64,000 nt of DNA. It comes from Alphaproteobacteria bacterium (lineage in GTDB: Bacteria > Pseudomonadota > Alphaproteobacteria > Sphingomonadales > Kordiimonadaceae). The position numbers and the translations under genes were made by a program. The notes below the pieces were generated by a model that saw only the letters and a list, made by a program, of their open reading frames with translations, was not told the DNA's origin and made no database searches. The stretch covers positions 160,569 to 224,568 of the forward strand of contig SBGU01000043.1 in assembly GCA_006226495.1 (NCBI GenBank). Reading direction: 5' to 3'. Positions 47,060-54,960 of the stretch are shown piece after piece; within the stretch, counting starts at the first letter, position 1, and each line of letters begins with the position of its first letter.

Positions 47060-48919
47060 TTATCTCAGTTTCGCGACCTGGCTTGACGCATCGTTGGTAT
47101 GATTGTGCGTGGTCGCAATATCGTCTGACAGGTCTGTCAGGTTGCGGGTGATGTCGGACACGGCGCCCGACGCCGATTGCATGTTGGCCGAAATCTCGCG
47201 GGTCACCGCGCTCTGTTCCTCAATGGCGCCGGCAATGCCGGTCACGCTGCCCTGAAGGTCGCCGACAGCGCTGGTGATGGCGGTCAGGCGTTTGGCCACG
47301 TCGCCGGCAACGGACTGCATGCTGTTGATTTCGCCCGTGATATGGCCGGTGGCATTGGCAACCTGGTTGGCCAGGGTCTTGACCTCGCTCGCCACCACGG
47401 CAAAACCACGACCCGCGTCGCCGGCGCGCGCGGATTCGATGGTGGCGTTCAAAGCCAACAGGTTGATCTGTTCGGCGATATCCTCGATCAGTACCGCGAT
47501 GCGGTTCATGGCGCCGGCGGCATCGGTCAGCTTTTGGGTCGAAGCGTTGGCTGCGGTGGTTTCTTCGTAGGTGCGGTCGGCTGCATTCCGGGACATGGCG
47601 ACACTCTGGGCGATTTCCTGGAACGAGGCGTTCAGTTCTTCGGCTGCCGCTGCGACGGTCTGGACCATCGCATCGGTTTCCGTGGTGGCCGAGGCCGCGA
47701 TATTGGCGCGTTCGTGGGCTGAATTGATGGTGTTCTGGATCAGGTCCAGGTCGCCATACAGATGCTTGGCAATTTCTTCCCGCGCCATGCGCGCTTGCAC
47801 ACGGTCCGTGGTGTCGGTCGCGAACTTGACCACCTTGATCGGTACGCCGTCCGGGCCCGTGATCGGGTTGTAGGTGGCTTCGAGCCAAAGGTCCTTGCCG
47901 CCCTTGCCAAGGCGGTGGAATTCGCCTGACTGGAACTCGCCGCGCGCCAGTTCCTGCCAGAATTCCTTGTACTGCAGGCTCGACCGGGTTTCGGCATCCA
48001 CGAACATGCGGTGGTGCTGGCCCTGGATTTCCGCAAGCGTATAGCCGACGGCCTTCAGGAAATTGTCGTTGGCGGTGATGATGGTGCCATCAAGGTTGAA
48101 TTCGATGATCGCCTGTGCCTTGCCCAGCGCCGCAACCTTGCCCCGGTAATCGGCGTCGCGCAGCCTTTGTTCGGTGATGTCGGTCGCGAACTTGACCACT
48201 TTCACCGGTTTGCCGGCTTCATCCAGGATCGGGTTATAGCTGGCCTGAAGCCAGATCTCGCGGCCGCCCTTGGCCTGGCGCTTGTACTGGGCGCTCAGGA
48301 ACTGGCCGGACTGCAGGGACTGCCAGAACTGGCGATATTCCAGGCTGTCGCGGGTCCTGGCATCGACAAACATGCGGTGGTTCCGCCCGACAATTTCGTC
48401 CAGGCTGTAGCCCATGGTGGCGAGGAAATTCTCGTTGGCGGTGATGATGGTGCCGTCGAGCTTGAATTCGATAATGGCCTGCGCCCGGTCAAGTGCGGCG
48501 ACCTTGCCGCGCAAGTCTATGTTCCGGCTTTGGTTTTCCTGGTCGTCCCGCGCCAGCTTGACGATGCGTTCCACCTGGCCCTTGTTGTTGCAGAGCGGAA
48601 TATAGGTGGCCTGCAGCCACAGGGGGCGGCCACCTTTGCCGATGCGTGGGAACACCGCGCTGTCGTAACGGCCTTCGCGCAGCCGGGCCCAGAAGGCGGC
48701 ATAGGCCTGGCTTTTGGCATAGGCGGGATCGACGAATATACTGTGATGGCGACCGACGATTTCGGGCAGGCTGTAGCCGGTGAGCGCAAGGAAGTCCTTG
48801 CTGGCATTGAGGATTGTGCCTGTGGGATCGAATTCGATAACCGCCCCGGAGCTTTCAAGTGAACCAAACAAATCCAGGTGGCGACGACCGAAGTGCGGCC
48901 TTTTGATATCCAGTAACAT
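47060..48919 (-). CDS. Soluble methyl-accepting chemotaxis protein with three PAS domains
   Basis: A 619-residue protein without membrane segments. Three PAS domains in tandem (about residues 20-130, 145-255, 265-375) each carry a [24 protein letters not shown] start and a [13 protein letters not shown] strand. The similarity between copies points to duplication. The signalling domain (about 400-619) has the receptor hairpin [20 protein letters not shown] followed by [17 protein letters not shown]. It is probably a cytosolic redox or ligand sensor that talks to CheA. No che genes are in the window. Confidence 0.93.
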   Translation of the reverse strand: MLLDIKRPHFGRRHLDLFGSLESSGAVIEFDPTGTILNASKDFLALTGYSLPEIVGRHHSIFVDPAYAKSQAYAAFWARLREGRYDSAVFPRIGKGGRPLWLQATYIPLCNNKGQVERIVKLARDDQENQSRNIDLRGKVAALDRAQAIIEFKLDGTIITANENFLATMGYSLDEIVGRNHRMFVDARTRDSLEYRQFWQSLQSGQFLSAQYKRQAKGGREIWLQASYNPILDEAGKPVKVVKFATDITEQRLRDADYRGKVAALGKAQAIIEFNLDGTIITANDNFLKAVGYTLAEIQGQHHRMFVDAETRSSLQYKEFWQELARGEFQSGEFHRLGKGGKDLWLEATYNPITGPDGVPIKVVKFATDTTDRVQARMAREEIAKHLYGDLDLIQNTINSAHERANIAASATTETDAMVQTVAAAAEELNASFQEIAQSVAMSRNAADRTYEETTAANASTQKLTDAAGAMNRIAVLIEDIAEQINLLALNATIESARAGDAGRGFAVVASEVKTLANQVANATGHITGEINSMQSVAGDVAKRLTAITSAVGDLQGSVTGIAGAIEEQSAVTREISANMQSASGAVSDITRNLTDLSDDIATTHNHTNDASSQVAKLR

Positions 48920-49053
48920 ATTTAATTGCCCTGATGCCCGATCATTATGCTGCGGGAGGTTGTTTTTTCACCCCAAATATAACCCCTAATAGGTAAATTA
49001 TAATTTAATGGACTGACATGCCATTTGTAGTCGGCTATTTCCGCACAAAAGAA

Positions 49054-49078
49054 AACCGGCGCCGAATTGGGCGCCGGT
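49054..49078 (-). terminator. Terminator after doxX
   Basis: On the minus strand a 9-bp stem ACCGGCGCC/GGCGCCGGT with a six-base loop is followed by TTCTTTTGTG. Confidence 0.8.
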
Positions 49079-49101
49079 ACTTGCTTTCATAAAGCTACCG
49101 A

Positions 49102-49575
49102 TCAGTATTTAATGCCGAATTTCTGATCGAGGCTGTATTTGCCGCCGCCTTTGAGCGCGAAGCCGATGGCCAGGATCGCCCACAAGACCGGATATTCCCA
49201 ACCGCCGCCGGTCCAGAAGAAACCGTTGCCGATATGCACGGTGGTGGCCACCAGCAGCATCACGGCAATCGCGATGCCGGCGGAGCGGGTAAAGAGGCCG
49301 AGCGCGAGCAAGAGGCCGCCGAAGAATTCAACCGAGCCGGCGCCGAGCGCGGCCAGGTAACCGTTCGAGAAACCGAGCTGGGTTTCGAAGAATTGTCCAG
49401 TTGCTTCAAGGCCGTAGCCGCCGAACAGGCCGAACAGTTTCTGGGCGCCGTGCGGCATCAGGAACAGGCCGGCGGCAACGCGGGTCAGGGTTTCGCCAAG
49501 GCCGGCAAAGCCGCCAAGGATGCCTTCGAGGGTGGGCAGGCCAAAGGGGCCGGTGCTGTTGGTTTGTGTGGTCAT
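49102..49575 (-). CDS. DoxX family membrane protein
   Basis: A 157-residue protein with four hydrophobic segments: ETLTRVAAGLFLMPHGAQKL, NGYLAALGAGSVEFFGGLLLA, AGIAIAVMLLVATTVHI and WEYPVLWAILAIGFAL. The LFLMPHGAQKLFGLFGG stretch and FGGLLLALGLFTR are DoxX family hallmarks. Roles reported for the family range from redox partner to stress protection; no specific role is visible here. ATG 49575 follows CTGGAGACAGACA. The frame is open upstream to 49785, but that part overlaps repeats in the upstream region and is not protein-like. Confidence 0.9.
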   Translation of the reverse strand: MTTQTNSTGPFGLPTLEGILGGFAGLGETLTRVAAGLFLMPHGAQKLFGLFGGYGLEATGQFFETQLGFSNGYLAALGAGSVEFFGGLLLALGLFTRSAGIAIAVMLLVATTVHIGNGFFWTGGGWEYPVLWAILAIGFALKGGGKYSLDQKFGIKY

Positions 49576-49714
49576 TGTCTGTCTCCAGTTATGGGTCGCT
49601 GTTGGTGTCTGCAGGGCCCCGTGGCCGTGCTCATGAAACCAAGATGCGTTGTCCGGACGCGAATTTAAATCGCTTAGTTTCGCATTCTGCGTTCGAAAAA
49701 CTGCAACACCAGCC

Positions 49715-49773
49715 TGTTGCACCGGCAACAAAAGGCAGGGATTCCTGTACCTGAACCTGTTGCATCTGCAACA
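49715..49773. promoter_or_regulatory. Pair of TGTTGC-N4-GCAACA palindromes upstream of doxX and efp
   Basis: TGTTGC-accg-GCAACA at 49715-49730 and TGTTGC-atct-GCAACA at 49758-49773 are perfect six-base inverted repeats with four-base spacers, 43 bases apart (about four helical turns). A further GCAACA half lies at 49703. Both are preceded by CC and followed by AAAAG. They look like operator sites for one regulator acting on doxX, efp or both. The remainder of the 456-base gap (49576-50031) shows no gene. Confidence 0.55.
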
Positions 49774-49957
49774 AAAGCACGTCATTGGTGTTGAACACCT
49801 GATACGGGCATTCCGGGTGCCTGTCCGGCCCTGGCCCGGGGGTGCGCCCGCGGGCCGGGGGCATGGTGTTCGTTTCCGGAACTTGCCCCCGAGAATAGAC
49901 CCGCGCCGGCACCGGTGCCATTATCCGTTCGTGTGGGTGGGCCATCCGCTATGGCCA

Positions 49958-49986
49958 TTGCATCGGCTGGGCGAATCTGCTACACG
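49958..49986 (+). promoter_or_regulatory. Candidate promoter of efp
   Basis: TTGCAT at 49958-49963 and TACACG at 49981-49986 are separated by 17 bases, 45 bases before the efp start codon. Confidence 0.4.
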
Positions 49987-50031
49987 CCCCCAAACTTTGT
50001 TCTTTGACACTCAGATCTGAAGAGGTGTTCC

Positions 50032-50595
50032 ATGAAAATCGACGGCAACGCAATCCGTCCGGGCAACGTAATCGAGCATCAGGGCCGCCTGTGGCGCGCC
50101 ACGAAAATTGCTCACACCCAGCCCGGCAAGGGTGGCGCCTACCTCCAGGTCGAGCTGAAGGATCTGCGCGACGGCACCAAGCTCAACGAACGTTTCCGTT
50201 CGAGCGAGAAGGTCGAGCGTGTCACCCTCGAACAAAAAGACTATCAGTATCTCTATGCCATGGACGAAATGTTCACCTTCATGGATGAAGAGACCTATGA
50301 CCAGATCGCCATCTCGGCGGAAGACATCGGCGACGATGCCGTGTTCCTGCAGGACGGCATGAAGGTGACCATCGAATTTTACGGCGAAACCCCGCTGGGT
50401 GTGGCGCTGCCGGAAAAAGTGACCCTCGAGGTCACGGACACCGAACCGGTGATCAAGGGCCAGACCGCGTCGGGCTCCTTCAAGCCGGCGATCCTTGAGA
50501 ACGGCCTCAGGGTCATGGTGCCGCCGTTTGTCAGCATCGGTGACCGTATCGTCGTCAACACCGCCGAACGTGAATATTCGAGCCGCGCGGACTGA
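50032..50595 (+). CDS. efp: Elongation factor P
   Basis: A 187-residue translation factor that rescues ribosomes stalled at polyproline. The KOW-like N-terminal domain has [20 protein letters not shown] and the modification loop [15 protein letters not shown], with Lys33 at the tip. The OB domains have [13 protein letters not shown] and the C-terminal VEVTD-type segment [18 protein letters not shown]. No EpmA/EpmB or EarP gene is adjacent, so the modification state of Lys33 is unknown. suhB follows after 69 bases. Confidence 0.97.
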   Translation: MKIDGNAIRPGNVIEHQGRLWRATKIAHTQPGKGGAYLQVELKDLRDGTKLNERFRSSEKVERVTLEQKDYQYLYAMDEMFTFMDEETYDQIAISAEDIGDDAVFLQDGMKVTIEFYGETPLGVALPEKVTLEVTDTEPVIKGQTASGSFKPAILENGLRVMVPPFVSIGDRIVVNTAEREYSSRAD

Positions 50596-50664
50596 TATCA
50601 GGGTCCCGCGCCCTCACCCCGCTCTTTGTCCTGAGTAAACCCCAAGCTTTCCGGGAGGATGCCA

Positions 50665-51474
50665 ATGGCACGCCGTTCACCGCTTATCAATGTCATGGTC
50701 TCTGCCGTGATGAAAGCCAGCCGCAACCTGCGCCGCGACTTCGGCGAGGTCGAACAGTTGCAGGTGTCCAAAAAGGGCCCGGCGGACTTTGTCTCCGTGG
50801 CCGACAAACGCGCTGAAAAGACCCTGTTCGAAGAACTGAACCGCGCCCGCCCCGATTTCGGCTTCCTGATGGAAGAACATGGCGTGGTTGAGGGCAAGCG
50901 CGACGATGTGCGTTTCATCATCGACCCCCTGGACGGCACCACCAACTTCCTGCACGGCCTGCCGCATTTTGCGATCACGGTCGCGGTGGAAGAACGCGGC
51001 GAAATCGTCGCGGGTGTGACCTATGCGCCCATCATGGACGAGCTGTTCTGGGCCGAAAAAGGCGTGGGTGCCTACCTGAACGACAGCCGCCTGCGTGTTT
51101 CGGGCCGCGACAAGATGGAATCGGCGCTTCTGGCCACCGGCATCCCCTTCATGGGGCGTGACGGCCACGATACTTTCATGGCCGAAATGGCCGAATTCAT
51201 GCCGTCTGTCGCCGGTATCCGCCGTTTTGGCGCCGCCAGCCTCGACCTCGCCTATGTGGCTGCCGGCCGGTATGAAGGCTTCTGGGAAGCCGGCCTGCAG
51301 CCGTGGGACATGGCCGCCGGTATCCTGATGGTGCGCGAAGCGGGTGGTTATGTCACCGACATCGCGGGCGGCACCGACATGATGGGCCGCGGCGACATCA
51401 TCGCCGCCAACGACCGGCTGCATGCCCCCATCGAACGGGTGATCAAACGCGCCCGCCGCAAACAGCAGGGCTGA
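50665..51474 (+). CDS. suhB: Inositol monophosphatase family protein
   Basis: A 269-residue magnesium-dependent phosphatase. Metal-binding motifs are present: MEEHGV (in place of the usual EE), DPLDGTTNFLHGLPHF (the IMPase signature with both Asp residues) and WEAGLQPWDMAAGILMVREA. It likely hydrolyses inositol phosphate; SuhB in enteric bacteria also acts in rRNA transcription antitermination. Start ATG 50665 has CGGGAGGATGCCA upstream; an alternative ATG is two codons earlier. The efp-suhB order is common in Alphaproteobacteria. Confidence 0.92.
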   Translation: MARRSPLINVMVSAVMKASRNLRRDFGEVEQLQVSKKGPADFVSVADKRAEKTLFEELNRARPDFGFLMEEHGVVEGKRDDVRFIIDPLDGTTNFLHGLPHFAITVAVEERGEIVAGVTYAPIMDELFWAEKGVGAYLNDSRLRVSGRDKMESALLATGIPFMGRDGHDTFMAEMAEFMPSVAGIRRFGAASLDLAYVAAGRYEGFWEAGLQPWDMAAGILMVREAGGYVTDIAGGTDMMGRGDIIAANDRLHAPIERVIKRARRKQQG

Positions 51475-51513
51475 CAGGCGGGGCCAAAAAGCCCGCGCAT
51501 AAGACGAATATGA

Positions 51514-51548
51514 AAAGGCCATCCGGCAGCGGGTGGCCTTTGTTTTTT
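51514..51548 (+). terminator. Intrinsic terminator after suhB
   Basis: An 11-bp stem AAAGGCCATCC/GGGTGGCCTTT (one G-T pair) with a six-base loop is followed by G and six T. Confidence 0.85.
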
Positions 51549-51641
51549 GCCGTCCCCCGCCGCGCTTTGCAGGTTGCCCATCCCGGCCTTCTGGGGCAGG
51601 ATGCGGCCAATCAATCGGGGAAATCAAACAGGGGTTATTGC

Positions 51642-52379
51642 GTGTCGTTGCTGGCGAAATTCATGAAGAAAAAAAACACGGCCAAACCGGCCAAGGTCCG
51701 GCGGCCCGAGGTCATGCAGGCGTTCCTTGACCTGTATGACGCGCCCCGCTACCTGGAAATCGGCGTCGCCAAGGGCCGCACCTTCCATGCGCTGAAGGCC
51801 GCGCACAAGGTGGCGGTCGACCCCAAATTCAAGTTCGATCTTGATGCAGCCAAAGCCGAAAACCCGAACGCCGCCTATCATCAGGTCACCAGCGACGAGT
51901 ATTTCGGCAGCATCCGCAAGCCGGACGAACAGTTCGATGTGGTCTATATCGACGGCCTGCACACCGCCGACCAGACCATCCGCGACCTGCTGAACGTGCT
52001 TCTGTGTACCCACGAGCGTTCGGTCATCATCATCGACGATGTGCGGCCATCCTCCTATGCGGCGTCGATGCACAGCATCCCTCAGTGGCAACAGGTCGTC
52101 GCCGCCGACCCCGAAGCCGCCCGGCGCGGCTGGATGGGTGACGTGTACCGCCTGGTGCAATTTGTCGAAAGCTTCCTGCAGGGCCTCAGCTACGCCGTCA
52201 TCGAAGACAATCATGGCCAACTGGTCGCCTGGCGCAAAACCCGCCCGGCCGTCGCCGGCGAAACCTTGGAGGCCGTATCCCGCGCCCCCTACGAAGCCAT
52301 CTTCCTAAACCCCGCCCACCAGCGCCAACCACTCGCCGCAATCCGGGAGCGCGTGGTGAAGGACGTGTTTGGGGGGTAG
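51642..52379 (+). CDS. Class I SAM-dependent methyltransferase-like protein (Methyltransf_24)
   Basis: A 245-residue protein. After a basic N-terminus, motif I reads RYLEIGVAKGRTFHAL, followed by an acidic end of the second strand (KVAVDPKFKFD). FDVVYIDGLHTADQTIRDLL is the typical Methyltransf_24 segment after strand 4. It is probably an O- or N-methyltransferase of small molecules or glycans; the substrate is not known. Start GTG 51642 (with AGGGG upstream) or ATG 51663. The 3' end of a close paralogue survives as debris about 270 bases downstream. Confidence 0.78.
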   Translation: MSLLAKFMKKKNTAKPAKVRRPEVMQAFLDLYDAPRYLEIGVAKGRTFHALKAAHKVAVDPKFKFDLDAAKAENPNAAYHQVTSDEYFGSIRKPDEQFDVVYIDGLHTADQTIRDLLNVLLCTHERSVIIIDDVRPSSYAASMHSIPQWQQVVAADPEAARRGWMGDVYRLVQFVESFLQGLSYAVIEDNHGQLVAWRKTRPAVAGETLEAVSRAPYEAIFLNPAHQRQPLAAIRERVVKDVFGG

Positions 52380-52452
52380 GTTAAAGGTCGAAGACCGACT
52401 GGCCTGATTGCGAGCGGTCTGTCAAAAAATGTGACCTACAGGGGCTGATGCG

Positions 52453-52575
52453 ATGTGGAACAAATTTCTGCTCAAGCTGGACTTGATCCTGATCCTATTG
52501 GTCGGCGCCTTGGGTGTCGGCGGAGGCATCTACTTTTTCCTGCTGAAAGTGAATTGGTGGGTGAGTGTCCGTTAG
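52453..52575 (+). CDS. Small hydrophobic protein (40 residues), uncertain
   Basis: The short frame begins MWNKFLLKLDLILILLVGAL, followed by a glycine-rich turn and a second hydrophobic stretch (IYFFLLKVNWW). CAGGGG lies six bases before the ATG. It looks like a single-span or re-entrant membrane peptide. It has no recognised family and sits in the debris-rich gap next to the restriction system. It could be a real small gene, a toxin-like peptide or chance. Confidence 0.35.
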   Translation: MWNKFLLKLDLILILLVGALGVGGGIYFFLLKVNWWVSVR

Positions 52576-52646
52576 CGGGTCTGCGGGTTTCGAAGGGGTA
52601 ATTGTGTGCGCTAGGCGTACTTGCAGTGTTTCACTCGAACCGTTCC

Positions 52647-52736
52647 CGCACGCCCTACAAAGCCATCTTCCTCAACCCCGCCAATCGGCGCCAACAGTTC
52701 GCCGCGGTCCGCGACCGTGTGGCCTGTTTTTTGTGA
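52647..52736 (+). pseudogene. 3'-end remnant of a second methyltransferase copy
   Basis: In frame these bases read RTPYKAIFLNPANRRQQFAA followed by VRDRV and a stop. The end of the intact methyltransferase upstream reads RAPYEAIFLNPAHQRQPLAA then IRERV. About 26 codons match well and the rest of the second copy is absent. It is a leftover of a tandem duplicate removed by deletion or displaced when the neighbouring restriction locus arrived. Confidence 0.75.
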
Positions 52737-52820
52737 CATGAAATATCTGTCATTCGGCTTTTCGTGGAGCATGGTTCGGCTGGCTGTGGGTACAGGCCTC
52801 CGCCCTCCCCAAAAAAAGGC

Positions 52821-53333
52821 TTAGGGGCCGACGAATAAATCGAGGTCGGTTTCGTAGATCAATTTGGCGTTTTTCACGACATATTTGACAGGAATTTTGG
52901 GATTGTTGATAGCTTTCTCACCATCCGCGCACCACTTGTCTTCCCACTTGCGGAAATATTCCTCGAGGTTTTCCGGTTCCATCAGATAGACGGACTGCAG
53001 GGCAATATTGCGATACACCGCAAATACCCATGGCACTTTTCTATATTTCTTTATGATTGTGCGGTTCATATGATGGTGTGTTGAAAAACTGCGCGTCAAA
53101 TCAATGTTTACTGATTTTAGCTCGTACTCGCGCCCTGTGTGGTCAACGGCATCGTTGCCTTCGCGGCCAGGCAGGGTTTCGAGGCCCAGGAGAAGCAAAA
53201 CCTGTAAAAGTTTTCCTCCATTGTCCTGGAATATGTCATTAATTCCGTGCTTGCTTGCAAGCTTTTGGTATTCCTCGATAGCGGGCCAGATTTCGACCAG
53301 TTTTTGATAGTCTTCGTGCGATCGAAAGGTCAA
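52821..53333 (-). CDS. Type II restriction endonuclease, PvuII-like
   Basis: A 170-residue protein that matches R.PvuII along its whole length as recalled: [59 protein letters not shown]. The catalytic residues of R.PvuII (Asp34, Asp58, Glu68, Lys70) correspond to Asp37, Asp61, Glu71 and Lys73 here. The recognition histidines are present at 86-88. The expected target is CAGCTG, cut to blunt ends. It starts at a TTG (53333) that directly follows the controller stop codon, with AAGAGG upstream inside the controller gene. The C-terminus is about ten residues longer than in R.PvuII. Confidence 0.93.
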   Translation of the reverse strand: MTFRSHEDYQKLVEIWPAIEEYQKLASKHGINDIFQDNGGKLLQVLLLLGLETLPGREGNDAVDHTGREYELKSVNIDLTRSFSTHHHMNRTIIKKYRKVPWVFAVYRNIALQSVYLMEPENLEEYFRKWEDKWCADGEKAINNPKIPVKYVVKNAKLIYETDLDLFVGP

Positions 53334-53566
53334 TTTTGAGCCTCTTCCAACAGGGATGCCGGCGAAACGTTGAGTGCCAGGGCCAGACGCTCGATATTGT
53401 CGATGGAGATGTTTCTTTCGCCGCGTTCGACTGAACCCACATAGGTCCGATGCAGGCCTGCGGCATCGGCCAGCGCCTCTTGGGAAAGGCCAAGGTTCTG
53501 CCGCACAACCCTCAGGTTGCGGGCAAATATCCGCCTGACGTTAGTGGGGTTTAACTTCGTGTTCAT
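53330..53566 (-). CDS. Restriction-modification controller protein (C protein)
   Basis: A 78-residue helix-turn-helix protein: [20 protein letters not shown], then [20 protein letters not shown], the core shared by C.PvuII and other C proteins. It dimerises and binds C-boxes to delay, then boost, expression of itself and the endonuclease, so that methylation comes first. ATG 53566 is preferred to a TTG at 53584. Its stop touches the endonuclease TTG start, so the two are translated together. The methyltransferase gene is divergent. Confidence 0.92.
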   Translation of the reverse strand: MNTKLNPTNVRRIFARNLRVVRQNLGLSQEALADAAGLHRTYVGSVERGERNISIDNIERLALALNVSPASLLEEAQN

Positions 53567-53589
53567 TTGCGCAATAATGTGCAAGTGAT

Positions 53590-53615
53590 GACAATGAATC
53601 TACAGACTTTGAGTA
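53590..53615. promoter_or_regulatory. C-box pair between controller and methyltransferase genes
   Basis: GACA-atg-AATC (53590-53600), a four-base spacer TACA, and GACT-ttg-AGTA (53605-53615) fit the known C-protein operator design of two 11-base boxes (GACT-N3-AGTC) separated by four bases. It lies 24 bases upstream of the controller start and ends 7 bases before the methyltransferase start, where it can control both divergent promoters. Confidence 0.7.
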
Positions 53616-53621
53616 GCATTA

Positions 53622-54620
53622 ATGCCAGTAAAACTGAAAACTGATCCCGCCTATTATACCTCCCTCGGGGGCGCTTACATCGGGGATTCAAGGCAATTCC
53701 TCGAGCAGTTGGAGGACGATAGCGTGAACCTGGTTGTCACCAGTCCGCCTTTCGCACTGCAGCGTCAAAAAGAATATGGGAACCTCGACCAGCATGAGTA
53801 CATAGACTGGTTTCTTGAGTTCGGTCGACTTGTCCGCCGCAAGCTTCGGGACGATGGCAGCTTTGTCGTAGACTTCGGCGGTGCATACATGAAGGGGGTG
53901 CCAGCCCGCAGCCTGTATAATTTCCGTGTATTGATCCGGATGGTTGACGAGTTGGGCTTTCACCTTGCGGAAGATTTTTATTGGTTTAACCCGTCAAAGC
54001 TGCCCAGCCCCATTGAGTGGGTAAATAAACGAAAGCTGCGGGTAAAAGACTCTGTCAATACCGTGTGGTGGTTCAGCAAATCAGAATGGCCAAAGTCGGA
54101 TGTTACCAAGGTTCTTGCGCCCTATAGCGACAGGATGAAGAAGCTGATAGAGGACCCGGATAAATTCTATACTCCGAAAGTCCGACCTTCTGGACATGAC
54201 ATTGGCAAAGGATTTGCCAAGGATAATGGCGGTGCCATACCCTCGAACCTGCTGCAGATTCCAAATTCGGAATCTGGTGGCCAATATTTGTCCGGCTGCA
54301 AAAATGTTGGCACTAAAAGTCACCCTGCTCGATTTCCCGCAAAGTTGCCGGAATTCTTCATTCGTATGTTGACCGACCCGGACGATCTGGTCGTGGACAT
54401 TTTTAGCGGCTCGAATACCACCGGTCAGGTTGCTGAAGCCGAAGGTAGGCGATGGCTGTCTTTTGAAGTGCTGCCGGAATATGTCGCGGCCTCCGCTTTC
54501 AGATTTGTCGACAAGGGCATGCCGTTGGACCGGATGCGGGCAATCTATGACCGGATACTAAAAGGGGATTCGGTGGACATCGAGGCCTCTCAACAGCAAG
54601 TATCACTCCTGTTGCAATAA
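53622..54620 (+). CDS. DNA (cytosine-N4) methyltransferase, PvuII-like
   Basis: A 332-residue beta-class enzyme matching M.PvuII. The catalytic motif IV TSPPFALQRQKEYGN is at residues 40-54. The stretches VDFGGAYMKGVPARSLYNFR and FNPSKLPSPIEWVNKRK are as in M.PvuII. The SAM-binding motif I VDIFSGSNTTG comes late (about residues 258-268), as expected for the beta order. It should methylate the internal cytosine of CAGCTG and protect the host from the neighbouring endonuclease. GC content is low for this genome (27 of 60 in bases 54121-54180), supporting acquisition. Confidence 0.95.
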   Translation: MPVKLKTDPAYYTSLGGAYIGDSRQFLEQLEDDSVNLVVTSPPFALQRQKEYGNLDQHEYIDWFLEFGRLVRRKLRDDGSFVVDFGGAYMKGVPARSLYNFRVLIRMVDELGFHLAEDFYWFNPSKLPSPIEWVNKRKLRVKDSVNTVWWFSKSEWPKSDVTKVLAPYSDRMKKLIEDPDKFYTPKVRPSGHDIGKGFAKDNGGAIPSNLLQIPNSESGGQYLSGCKNVGTKSHPARFPAKLPEFFIRMLTDPDDLVVDIFSGSNTTGQVAEAEGRRWLSFEVLPEYVAASAFRFVDKGMPLDRMRAIYDRILKGDSVDIEASQQQVSLLLQ

Positions 54621-54648
54621 TTGTATGGACTTGGCGGCAAGCCACTCC

Positions 54649-54840
54649 TCACTCCAGCCTCTCCCTTTCCCCATCCTCCATCAACCGATACACCCCGCTG
54701 CCATCAATCAGCAGCCCTTCGCTGTGGCGCACGGGGAAGCTGCTGCGATAGTCGCGGGGTTGGGGCACGTCGATGCCATCGACGCGGCCACCGTACAGGC
54801 GTTTCACATGATGCCGCAGCGTGTGGTCAACGGTCTCCCC
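54649..54840 (-). pseudogene. Headless C-terminal gene fragment
   Basis: The minus strand reads a protein-like tail without a start: ETVDHTLRHHVKRLYGGRVD, then GIDVPQPRDYRSSFPVRHSE, GLLIDGSGVYRLMEDGERE, and a stop. Upstream the frame runs into the terminator of the SDR gene. The family is not recognised. It resembles the end of a gene whose front was lost, probably when the restriction locus inserted. A short gene starting at an internal GTG (52 residues) cannot be excluded. Confidence 0.5.
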
Positions 54841-54842
54841 CC

Positions 54843-54880
54843 AAAAAAAATGCCCCGCGCTCGGGGGTGAGCGACGGGGC
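54843..54880 (-). terminator. Terminator after the SDR gene
   Basis: On the minus strand GCCCCG-GAGCG type arms pair across a G-rich loop (11 pairs, one bulged base) and are followed by eight T. It lies 81 bases after the SDR stop codon; the bases between show nothing. Confidence 0.75.
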
Positions 54881-54960
54881 CAGCGAGGATTCTTGTGTTT
54901 TGGCGGTGGTTATGGGGCTGCTGTCGTGCCCGGGTATTGTTTGGCGGCGGGGCGGGGGCT

